A stretch of DNA of 9,036 nt. Origin: Avoscillospira sp045580485 (GTDB taxonomy: Bacteria > Bacillota > Clostridia > Oscillospirales > Oscillospiraceae). The DNA is taken from assembly GCA_045580485.1 (NCBI GenBank), contig JAZNNW010000154.1, positions 1-9,036 of the forward strand, read 5' to 3'. The position numbers were made by a program, and so were the translations under genes. Shown here piece after piece: positions 4,895 through 9,036 of the stretch (position 1 is its first letter; every line of letters begins with the position of its first letter). The notes beneath the pieces are model-generated. The model saw only the letters and a program-made list of their open reading frames with translations. It searched no databases and was not told the DNA's origin.

Positions 4895-5363
4895 TCTTGG
4901 CCGCCTTCTTAGCGCAATCAGCACAAAGCACTTTGCCGTACTTCGCTTTCGTGTAAGCGGCGAGACTGTCTGCGCTCATTCCGTTGCTGGGCTTGACAAG
5001 GCCGTGGCACTCATCGCAATGGATCTCAATCACGGTCGGTTTGAACTCCCTTACTCTCAGGGCATCGGTCACAGTTCCGAATGCGGCCACTTTTTCGGCT
5101 CCGATCTGAATGCGCACACCCGCCCATTTCTCTACGAACGGAGACCCGGCGACCTTCTCTATCGCCTTGAGGTTGGTCTTGTTCATTATCATCGGCTTCA
5201 TATCCTTTTCGAGGAAGTGGCAGACTACACACTCTTCCTTGCCCTGTGCGTTTGTGACCGTCTCCTCTCCGATGCTCTTTATAGTCCCGATGATGTCCTC
5301 TCCGTTTTCGAGAGCGTATGTCCCGAGATAGTTCGGGTTTGTAAGTTTTTTCCAATGTGTCAT
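4887..5363 (-). CDS. conserved phage protein with OB-like N-domain and C-terminal CxxC zinc finger
   Basis: The 158-residue protein has an N-terminal part (about 4-108) starting WKKLTNPNYLGTYAL, with alternating beta-like segments (DIIGTIKSI, ECVVCHFLEK, KPMIMNKTN, VRIQIGAEKV). A separate treble-clef-like finger follows: C116xxC119 ... ADSLAAYTKAKYG ... C147xxC150. I recognise the N-domain as common in gut Clostridia phages next to this RecE-like nuclease but know no proven function. Its place beside the exonuclease, where a ssDNA-annealing protein (RecT/Erf) often sits, suggests a recombination partner. The start ATG at 5363 has AGAAGGAG 7 bases upstream, the strongest signal in this part, so it is probably well expressed. 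Confidence 0.8.
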   Translation of the reverse strand: MTHWKKLTNPNYLGTYALENGEDIIGTIKSIGEETVTNAQGKEECVVCHFLEKDMKPMIMNKTNLKAIEKVAGSPFVEKWAGVRIQIGAEKVAAFGTVTDALRVREFKPTVIEIHCDECHGLVKPSNGMSADSLAAYTKAKYGKVLCADCAKKAAKNG

Positions 5364-5376
5364 TATTAATCTCCTT

Positions 5377-5490
5377 CTATATTTTTAATTTATCGGCAAG
5401 TTCTTTGACCCGCCTCTGGTATTCTTCCGCACTCTTCGCCGTTAAGGCGATGCGCTTCTTTTCTTTTTCGTACTGCTGGTATTTAGTCAT
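5377..5490 (-). CDS. small charged helical protein, 37 residues
   Basis: Starting at the ATG at 5490 this frame encodes 37 residues, rich in Lys/Glu (YEKEKKRIALTAKSAEEYQRRVKELADKLK), predicted by eye to be one long amphipathic helix. The frame remains open upstream to 5598, but that part only re-reads the preceding zinc-ribbon gene. The internal ATG gives the 8-base overlap used repeatedly in this operon. The ribosome binding site is weak (GGTGGGA). Function is unknown. It could be a small DNA- or protein-binding accessory. Confidence 0.55.
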   Translation of the reverse strand: MTKYQQYEKEKKRIALTAKSAEEYQRRVKELADKLKI

Positions 5491-5668
5491 CGCATCCCAC
5501 CGTCCTATGAAGGAAAAACTTGTCAAGAATCTCGGAGTCCGTCTTCTGCTCCTGTAACAGTTCCATAGCGCACTTTTCGCAATAGCTTTCCTCGCCAAAG
5601 TCGGTGTGGACTATGTACTCCTCCGTGTCCGGCAAGATGTATCTTCCGCATCTGTCGCACTCAATCAT
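5483..5668 (-). CDS. small zinc-ribbon protein
   Basis: The 61-residue protein carries C4xxC7 near its start and C30xxC33 (YCEKC), a compact zinc-ribbon arrangement, followed by a helical acidic tail. Its ATG at 5668 overlaps the end of the previous gene by 8 bases (stop at 5661-5663) and there is little room for its own ribosome binding site, so coupling is likely. Small zinc-ribbon proteins of this kind are frequent in phage early regions and lack known functions. It is not clearly homologous to the two zinc-ribbon genes upstream, apart from the metal motif. Confidence 0.75.
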   Translation of the reverse strand: MIECDRCGRYILPDTEEYIVHTDFGEESYCEKCAMELLQEQKTDSEILDKFFLHRTVGCDD

Positions 5669-6008
5669 CGGAATGCCTCATATCCGCTCCGCAGTTGGGG
5701 CAAAACTTTGGGAAGTCAGCGTCTTCTGGCATTATTGGTTCGACCCATCTGATATCGCTTTCGTAATAGCTACCGCATTGATTGCATTTAAATTCTGGAA
5801 CATAAATTCTTCCACCATAAGCAAGTTCTAAATTGGCTACTGAAATTACTTCCCACTTCCCCCGCTTCCGCTCTATCACATCGGCGGCGGTATACGGGAT
5901 TCTATTTGTGTCTAACAAATCTCGAAGTGTAGAAATCCGCTCTTTACAGTAACCGCCACGCACGACATAAAGCTCAAGCGGAGTGTCAAGATCAATATAC
6001 TCAGCCAT
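5661..6008 (-). CDS. zinc-ribbon phage protein, longer of two tandem relatives
   Basis: The 115-residue protein has the pattern AEYI ... AADVIERKRGKWE (41-53) ... C75xxC78 ... FCPNCGADMR (102-111). The same frame of motifs appears in the next gene upstream (EEYI, DVVEKKRGEW, CxxC, FCPHCGADMR), so the two look like diverged tandem duplicates. Proteins with this EYI...GxW...CP(N/H)CGA(D/K)M layout are common in gut Clostridia phages and have no established role; nucleic-acid or protein binding through the ribbon is likely. It overlaps both neighbours by 8 bases. The AADVI segment is more distant from the zinc knuckles here because an extra stretch of about 25 residues is present. Confidence 0.78.
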   Translation of the reverse strand: MAEYIDLDTPLELYVVRGGYCKERISTLRDLLDTNRIPYTAADVIERKRGKWEVISVANLELAYGGRIYVPEFKCNQCGSYYESDIRWVEPIMPEDADFPKFCPNCGADMRHSDD

Positions 6009-6243
6009 TGTCTTTACCTCTCATATCTGCTCCGCAATGCGGACAGAAGTTGTATTCCTTCGTGGACTTGCACCCGCAGTTTGAGCATCGGCATGACATC
6101 GAGCCTCGGTCAAACCACTCGCCACGCTTCTTCTCAACCACATCTTGAGGACGGACATAATATCTTGTGACAAGCCTTAACGCATCAACTATTTGTTTAG
6201 TTAACGCTTCAACCGCATCTTCTTTCTTTATGTATTCTTCCAT
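6001..6243 (-). CDS. zinc-ribbon phage protein, shorter of two tandem relatives
   Basis: The 80-residue protein starts MEEYIKKEDAVEAL, carries DVVEKKRGEWF (34-44), C53xxC56 with extra cysteines at 51 and 58, and FCPHCGADMR (66-75). It matches the motif order of the next gene and is probably its paralogue. Its ATG lies directly after the stop of the membrane protein gene (6244), with the ribosome binding site inside that gene's last codons. No function is known for the family. The extra cysteines may bind a second metal or simply be variation. Confidence 0.78.
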   Translation of the reverse strand: MEEYIKKEDAVEALTKQIVDALRLVTRYYVRPQDVVEKKRGEWFDRGSMSCRCSNCGCKSTKEYNFCPHCGADMRGKDNG

Positions 6244-6870
6244 TCAACTCACCTTCTGCTGACTTCCGTTGCCGTTGAAACTGTCTTTGGCAATGATGTA
6301 ACCGTGATGAGTTTCAATCCAAAAATACTTGTCCGAGTTCAATACCCTTCCGGCGTTGCTCTGCATATACTCGCTTATGAGTTTGAAATCAGCCTGTGAA
6401 AAGCTCCCGTCCTTTTTAAATCCTTCAAATTGCCCTTCGTGCTGACATACTTCCGAAATAGTGTTGTCGTTGCTGAACACATCGTAATCGGCATTGACTC
6501 TGTTCACGATCACATCGCAAATGGCTTTCTTCGCCTCGTCTGAAAGGTCGTACTGTTTCACACCCGCAAGGACTCTACATATATCTCGGTAGCCTTCCTG
6601 TTCTGCACTCCAAAGCTGACCGGGTGTCGGTTCCTTTGCCATCTCGGCCGTCTGCTGGGCTTCGATAAGTCTCTGCTCCATTGCGGCAATCTGCTTCGCT
6701 TGCCCCGATCTTAAGATGATAATGGCCAGCAGAAACCCGCATAAGAAGCATAGGGTCTCTCTTGCGTACCGTTTCCAATACCACTTGGCCGCCTTTGTGA
6801 TGCCGTCCCATGCCGTTAAGGCGATGACCGCAACCGTCTCCTTAAACTCGCTTGAAAATGTTTCGCTCAT
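6244..6870 (-). CDS. membrane-anchored SleB-like (cell wall hydrolase-type) protein
   Basis: The 208-residue protein has one membrane segment (about 38-54, LCFLCGFLLAIIIL) behind a positively charged WYWKRYAR, a short coiled coil (56-80), then a domain (about 88-195) resembling Hydrolase_2/SleB: AKKAICDVIVNRVNADYDVF (113-132), TISEVCQHEGQF (137-148), and a Trp/His-rich end YFWIETHHGY. SleB-type enzymes cut peptidoglycan, but their catalytic glutamate normally lies in an EAxGE motif just before this region. Here that stretch reads LAGVKQYDLS, so activity is doubtful. The basic flank before the membrane segment suggests the N-terminus inside and the domain outside. The early-operon position is unlike a lysis gene; superinfection exclusion or envelope change is possible. 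AAGGAG lies 6 bases before the ATG at 6870. Confidence 0.7.
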   Translation of the reverse strand: MSETFSSEFKETVAVIALTAWDGITKAAKWYWKRYARETLCFLCGFLLAIIILRSGQAKQIAAMEQRLIEAQQTAEMAKEPTPGQLWSAEQEGYRDICRVLAGVKQYDLSDEAKKAICDVIVNRVNADYDVFSNDNTISEVCQHEGQFEGFKKDGSFSQADFKLISEYMQSNAGRVLNSDKYFWIETHHGYIIAKDSFNGNGSQQKVS

Positions 6871-7009
6871 GTTTGTCTCCTTCCAATTCCGCTACCCTAT
6901 TTAATAGGGCTTTGTTCTCTTCTTCGAGGCGTTTGACTTTCGCCTCAAGCTCTCTGATACGGCGTTTATCGATATTGCCGTAAATCGTTCTCCGTTCCGC
7001 TTCGGTCAT
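6842..7009 (-). CDS. short leucine-zipper-like coiled-coil protein, 55 residues
   Basis: An ATG at 7009 opens a 55-codon frame (stop TAA 6844-6842). Residues 18-44 (IRELEAKVKRLEEENKALL and following) show a classic heptad pattern with Leu/Val at a/d positions, including a buried-type Asn, as in GCN4-type zippers. The N-terminus is basic (ERRTIYGNIDKRR), giving a basic-region-plus-zipper look that could bind DNA as a dimer, although phage scaffolds and adaptors also look like this. The ATG overlaps the stop of the Cys-rich gene (ATGA), and AAAAGG lies 8 bases upstream. Its 3' end overlaps the next gene by 29 bases and contains that gene's AAGGAG, so coupling is tight. Confidence 0.7.
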   Translation of the reverse strand: MTEAERRTIYGNIDKRRIRELEAKVKRLEEENKALLNRVAELEGDKHERNIFKRV

Positions 7010-7377
7010 TTTGTGAACCTTTTAAGCCTTGCAAAGGGCGGCTCGTCTATCGTGTTGCTGAATCCCGCCTTGTGCTTCGGATTAAACTGTTGCCTCTTTC
7101 TCAGTCGCTTGCCCTTCACATACTTCGTGCAAGTCGGTGACGAATGGCATCCCCTCATGTGACCCGTGAATCCGATGTAGTCGCAATGGATCATCTCTGC
7201 GTTCTGGTCGTGGTGGTTGCTCCGATAGATGCAAGTCCGGCACTGCTTGTTATCGTGCTTTACGCCCGGATCGCTCTGATAAAACCAAAACTTCGGCATA
7301 CTCACATAATCGTAGAACTTCGACTTCGCTTCGTACTGCACTCCGACCCGTGCCGCTCTTGTTTTCTTCTCAGCCAT
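7006..7377 (-). CDS. Cys-rich basic phage protein of unknown function
   Basis: The 123-residue protein has C46xxC49 (CRTCIYR), C65 (HCDYIGFTGH), C77 (RGCHSS) and C83 (TCTKYVKGKR), with several histidines between. The central motif probably binds one zinc ion. Both ends are strongly basic (AEKKTRAAR; GKRLRKRQQ), which suggests nucleic-acid binding. I recognise the general C..C..Y....C.Y.G.TG..R.C....C pattern from gut phages but no function is established. It overlaps the upstream HTH gene by 8 bases and the downstream zipper gene by 4 (ATGA). Confidence 0.75.
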   Translation of the reverse strand: MAEKKTRAARVGVQYEAKSKFYDYVSMPKFWFYQSDPGVKHDNKQCRTCIYRSNHHDQNAEMIHCDYIGFTGHMRGCHSSPTCTKYVKGKRLRKRQQFNPKHKAGFSNTIDEPPFARLKRFTK

Positions 7378-7561
7378 TTCCGCTCACTCTCCTCGCCAGC
7401 AGATGGACTTCGATTCCTTCACGGCCGACTCCGTAACGGCTCTTTACCGTTCTCGGATCCAATCCGAAGTACATTGCGATTTCCTTCTGCTTCCAGATCC
7501 GCTCGTCCTTTGCACTTAAAAGGTCAGCGAGGACGGATCTGTAGGTTTCTGTTTCTCTCAT
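7370..7561 (-). CDS. small HTH-like phage protein, 63 residues
   Basis: From the ATG at 7561 the protein has 63 residues. A helix-turn-helix-like segment lies at about 24-44 (KQKEIAMYFGLDPRTVKSRYG), followed by a short conserved-looking tail (GIEVHLLARRV). This resembles a widespread small gut-phage protein (RETETYR...LDPRTVK..YG...GI.......AR) of unknown role, probably a DNA-binding accessory or regulator. The frame is open upstream to 7642, but the ATG at 7561 is chosen because AAGGAG lies 6 bases before it and the upstream part crosses a non-coding gap with an operator copy. It is the second gene of the early operon. Confidence 0.75.
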   Translation of the reverse strand: MRETETYRSVLADLLSAKDERIWKQKEIAMYFGLDPRTVKSRYGVGREGIEVHLLARRVSGNG

Positions 7562-7576
7562 TATTGTCTCCTTCTG

Positions 7577-7592
7577 ATTTGCAGTTGCGTAT
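7577..7592. promoter_or_regulatory. operator copy O1, inside the early operon
   Basis: ATTTGCAGTTGCGTAT matches the two operators near the early promoter (7832-7847, 7857-7872) at nearly all positions. It lies in the 49-bp gap between the Cro-like gene and the HTH gene, about 255 bp from O2. Repressor here could act by DNA looping with O2/O3 or as a roadblock to transcription. A four-base GCAG/CTGC stem also encloses part of it. Confidence 0.6.
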
Positions 7593-7610
7593 CGCTGCAT
7601 AAAAAAATAA

Positions 7611-7811
7611 TTAGTCGTTCTCTTCCATAAACTCTTCAACACTCAGTTGCGAACCGATTGCTTTTCTCAGTGCCTTGACTTCTTCCCAGGTGAACGGTGT
7701 CTGTCCGAGAATCTTCTTAGACAAGGCCGCCGTAGAGATATGAATCGCCGCAGCTGCCGATGTGATCGTGAATCCGTAACGGTAGATCTCCGACTTAATC
7801 CTATTGTGCAT
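7611..7811 (-). CDS. Cro-like HTH regulator, first gene of early operon
   Basis: The 66-residue protein is a compact Cro/CI-type helix-turn-helix: a first helix (1-11), GFTITSAAAAIHISTAALSKKILGQTPFTWEEVKALRKAIG (13-53), then an acidic tail. Size and place, divergent to the repressor and first under the early promoter, fit a Cro-type protein that turns down the repressor or the early operon during lytic growth. The ribosome binding site AAAGGAGGT, 6 bases before the ATG at 7811, is nearly perfect. The recognition helix (STAALSKKIL) differs from that of the repressor, so the two need not share all sites. It could instead be a general early regulator. Confidence 0.82.
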   Translation of the reverse strand: MHNRIKSEIYRYGFTITSAAAAIHISTAALSKKILGQTPFTWEEVKALRKAIGSQLSVEEFMEEND

Positions 7812-7831
7812 TGCCTGACCTCCTTTCAGTA

Positions 7832-7847
7832 ATTTGCACTTGCGTAT
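7832..7847. promoter_or_regulatory. operator copy O2 over the early transcription start
   Basis: ATTTGCACTTGCGTAT is an imperfect dyad (AT..GCA..TGC..AT). It covers the expected start point (about 7843) of the early promoter, where bound repressor would block initiation. It is nearly identical to O1 and shares TTGCGTATT with O3, 25 bp away. Confidence 0.68.
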
Positions 7848-7849
7848 TC

Positions 7850-7878
7850 AGTATAAATATGCGATTGCGTATTGTCAA
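7850..7878 (-). promoter_or_regulatory. early (lytic) promoter for the - strand operon
   Basis: On the - strand a consensus -35 TTGACA (7878-7873) is followed by a 17-bp spacer and -10 TATACT (7855-7850), one mismatch from TATAAT. Transcription would start near 7843, about 30 bases before the Cro-like gene's start codon at 7811. It is the only strong sigma-A promoter I see in the window and probably drives all - strand genes down to the terminator at 450-484. Operator O3 fills its spacer and O2 covers its start, so it should be tightly repressed in the lysogen. Confidence 0.85.
7857..7872. promoter_or_regulatory. operator copy O3 in the early promoter spacer
   Basis: ATATGCGATTGCGTAT lies exactly between the -35 and -10 boxes of the early promoter. 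It shares the TTGCGTAT half with O1 and O2; its other half is more diverged from ATTTGCA. A repressor dimer here would exclude RNA polymerase. Confidence 0.65.
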
Positions 7879-7928
7879 ACAAAAAATCAATTCTCAGATG
7901 AAAATTTTTGCTTATATTCAATATTTTG

Positions 7929-7949
7929 TTGCAAATTAATGACAATAAT
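7929..7949 (+). promoter_or_regulatory. possible weak repressor promoter region with an operator half-site
   Basis: The repressor gene's own promoter must lie in about 7880-7960, but no strong match is present. The best -10 is AATAAT (7944-7949), without a clear -35; TTGCAA (7929-7934) with TAAGAT (7952-7957) would start too near the ribosome binding site. TGCAAATTA at 7930-7938 is the exact reverse complement of TAATTTGCA at 7830-7838, which overlaps the left half of operator O2, so autoregulation is plausible. Confidence 0.35.
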
Positions 7950-7978
7950 GATAAGATTCGATTACGGAGGTGCGAATT

Positions 7979-8374
7979 ATGGAAGAAAACAAATTCGTAG
8001 AGAAGGATCTCGCTAAATACATCATCACCAGGTATGGCACAGTTAAAGATTTTGCGATTCGTGCAAATCTTCCTTACACGACTGTATACAGTATGCTCAG
8101 CCGTGGCTTGGGAAAAGCACATTACAAGAATGTATCGCAATTATGTACCGCACTCGGAATCAATAAGGATGCCCTTATGGATGACGGGAAAATTATTCCG
8201 GCAACAGTTGACGGCGGCCGCACGATAAATATTGAAACCTACGGTGACGATATTTCCCCTTTAATTCACAGCTGGACACACAATCTGAACGAAGCAGGGC
8301 GGCTGAAGCTCCTGGACTACCTTGACGATCTGTTAGCAAATCCAAAGTATACACAGAAGGACGGCACAAAATGA
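7979..8374 (+). CDS. CI-type phage repressor, HTH with short helical C-domain
   Basis: The 131-residue protein has an HTH_3-type domain at about 8-68 (LAKYIITRYGTVKDFAIRANLPYTTVYSMLSRG...NVSQLCTALGINKDAL), a short linker, and a helical C-terminus (94-122, PLIHSWTHNLNEAGRLKLLDYLDDLL) typical of Clostridia phage repressors and likely used to dimerise. It lacks the S24/LexA peptidase domain, so RecA-driven self-cleavage is not expected. Induction may need another protein that is not visible here. The start is the ATG at 7979, 8 bases after ACGGAGG; an in-frame GTG at 7970 overlaps the Shine-Dalgarno and is rejected. It is divergent from the Cro-like gene and joined by ATGA to the membrane HIRAN gene. 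Confidence 0.87.
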   Translation: MEENKFVEKDLAKYIITRYGTVKDFAIRANLPYTTVYSMLSRGLGKAHYKNVSQLCTALGINKDALMDDGKIIPATVDGGRTINIETYGDDISPLIHSWTHNLNEAGRLKLLDYLDDLLANPKYTQKDGTK

Positions 8375-8907
8375 AATTCTGGAAAGTATTATCTGTTTTC
8401 TGTTTTGTAGTTGCAGCATTATGCCTGATTATCTTCGTTCTTGTTAAATTAACGGTATTTGCACCATTTGGTCTTCTTTTTATTGGCTTTGGTTTTGTTT
8501 GCAGGAAAATGGCAAAAGACAAGGCGACATTCCAGGCTGAGAGAGATCAGGCAGCTCTTTACAGAGCACAACACCCGAAGATCTATACAAAGGTCGCCGG
8601 AGTCACTTTCGATAATGAAGACGGGACCAGCAGACAGAAGATCCTGAGAAAAGCACAGCGTGAAAAAGTTGAAGGCACCGTCTCCCTCAAGCTCGGAGAA
8701 TTTGAAGGCCACCCTGCAATTTATGTTCTCTATGACGGGCAGTGCATTGGCCAAATTCCAAAAGATGACATTGATGCTGTCACAGCCGCTCTGGAGAAAA
8801 TTGAGTATATAGATCTCACTGTCAGGTCCTTCACTCCTAAAGACTGGAAAGGAGAACAGCCGGAGCGGATCTATTACGGAGAATTAGAAATTCAGTATGA
8901 AGCGTAG
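8371..8907 (+). CDS. two-TM protein with HIRAN-like domain, coupled to the repressor
   Basis: The 178-residue protein begins with two membrane segments (about 5-26 and 28-45), a charged helix (48-66), and then a domain at about 72-175 resembling HIRAN: KVAGVTFDNEDGTSRQKIL (74-92), KLGEFEGHPAIYVL (107-120), GQCIGQIPKDD (123-133). HIRAN domains bind DNA 3' ends or ssDNA in helicases such as HLTF, but many bacterial small versions have no known role. The K/R-rich segment after the second helix suggests the domain faces the cytoplasm. The ATG overlaps the repressor stop (ATGA), so it is expressed in the lysogen and could be an exclusion or defence factor. Its end overlaps the integrase start by 11 bases. 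Confidence 0.72.
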   Translation: MKFWKVLSVFCFVVAALCLIIFVLVKLTVFAPFGLLFIGFGFVCRKMAKDKATFQAERDQAALYRAQHPKIYTKVAGVTFDNEDGTSRQKILRKAQREKVEGTVSLKLGEFEGHPAIYVLYDGQCIGQIPKDDIDAVTAALEKIEYIDLTVRSFTPKDWKGEQPERIYYGELEIQYEA

Positions 8908-9019
8908 ATCAGACGGCCGCCTATGTAAAACGATAACGATTGACGGTAAACGCCATTACTTTTACGGGAGATCAAAACAGGAAATAAACAAGAAGATCCT
9001 CGCTTTTGAAGAAGAGTAA
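8897..9019 (+). pseudogene. int: tyrosine integrase, N-terminal arm-binding domain only, early stop
   Basis: From the ATG at 8897 the frame reads 40 residues, MKRRSDGRLCKTITIDGKR, HYFYGRSKQEINKKILAFEEE, then TAA at 9017-9019. This is a clear match in layout to the N-terminal AP2-like arm-DNA-binding domain of phage integrases (KRRxDGR...I.GKR..FYG.....N.KIL.F.EE), which normally continues into core-binding and catalytic domains. The stop may mark a nonsense mutation, a one-base frameshift (the next frame reads KSEAKR), or a sequencing error; the window ends 17 bases later, so a restart cannot be seen. It overlaps the HIRAN gene by 11 bases and ends the lysogeny operon. Confidence 0.6.
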
Positions 9020-9036
9020 GTCGGAGGCCAAGCGGT

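Noticed and set aside
4895..4924. GTG start adding ten residues to the RecE-like nuclease
   Set aside because: The extension only re-reads the end of the upstream gene and gives an Arg-rich stretch foreign to the family; the ATG at 4894 fits better.
5491..5598. Upstream extension of the 37-residue protein
   Set aside because: It lies wholly within the zinc-ribbon gene in another frame; the ATG at 5490 gives the 8-base overlap usual in this operon.
7562..7642. Upstream extension of the small HTH protein
   Set aside because: It crosses the gap with operator O1 and the end of the Cro-like gene; the ATG at 7561 has a proper AAGGAG.
7826..8140. - strand frame of 104 codons across the divergent region
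   Set aside because: It overlaps the promoter, the operators and the repressor gene in antisense, and has no ribosome site or motif.
8193..8754. - strand and alternative + strand frames opposite the repressor and HIRAN genes
   Set aside because: No start signals or domains; shadows of the two + strand genes.
1..9036. tRNA, rRNA or insertion sequence
   Set aside because: No cloverleaf, rRNA-like stretch, transposase motif or terminal inverted repeats were seen on either strand.

Overview
The window looks like the lysogeny, early and replication half of a temperate tailed phage or prophage of a low-to-mid GC Firmicute, most likely a gut Clostridia (Lachnospiraceae/Oscillospiraceae type). The host is inferred from strong AAGGAG-type ribosome binding sites, a sigma-A-type early promoter, and protein types typical of Clostridia phages (CHC2 mini-primase, PD-(D/E)XK_12 nuclease, small CxxC zinc-ribbon proteins, sigma-region-4-like late regulator). 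No host gene or attachment site is visible.

Layout, right to left. A lysogeny module lies on the + strand at 7979-9036: a Cro/CI-type repressor, a two-TM protein with a HIRAN-like domain coupled to it by an ATGA overlap, and the start of a tyrosine integrase gene that hits an early TAA. A divergent control region (7812-7978) holds a near-perfect early promoter for the - strand and two copies of a 16-bp imperfect-dyad operator. A third copy lies inside the early operon.

From 7811 to 544, all genes are on the - strand in one tightly packed operon, with many 1-, 4- and 8-base overlaps: Cro-like protein, HTH protein, Cys-rich protein, short leucine-zipper protein, membrane SleB-like protein, three small zinc-ribbon proteins, a short helical protein, an OB/zinc-finger-like protein, a RecE/Cas4-like nuclease, a GIY-YIG nuclease, SSB, an ERCC4 nuclease, a CHC2 zinc protein, an initiator with iteron-like repeats inside its gene, a DnaB/KaiC-like helicase and an ArpU-like late regulator.

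The 192-bp gap at 352-543 carries a tandem dyad operator, a possible late promoter and a strong terminator. It is followed by an HNH endonuclease gene that runs off the left edge, where terminase genes would normally begin. There is no gene-free stretch longer than 300 bases.

How it fits together (inference): the repressor shuts the early promoter at 7850-7878 by binding the operators. When it is relieved, the operon produces accessory proteins, then the recombination and replication set (nuclease, SSB, initiator, helicase), and last the late regulator, which probably acts on the 532-566 operators to switch on packaging and structural genes to the left.
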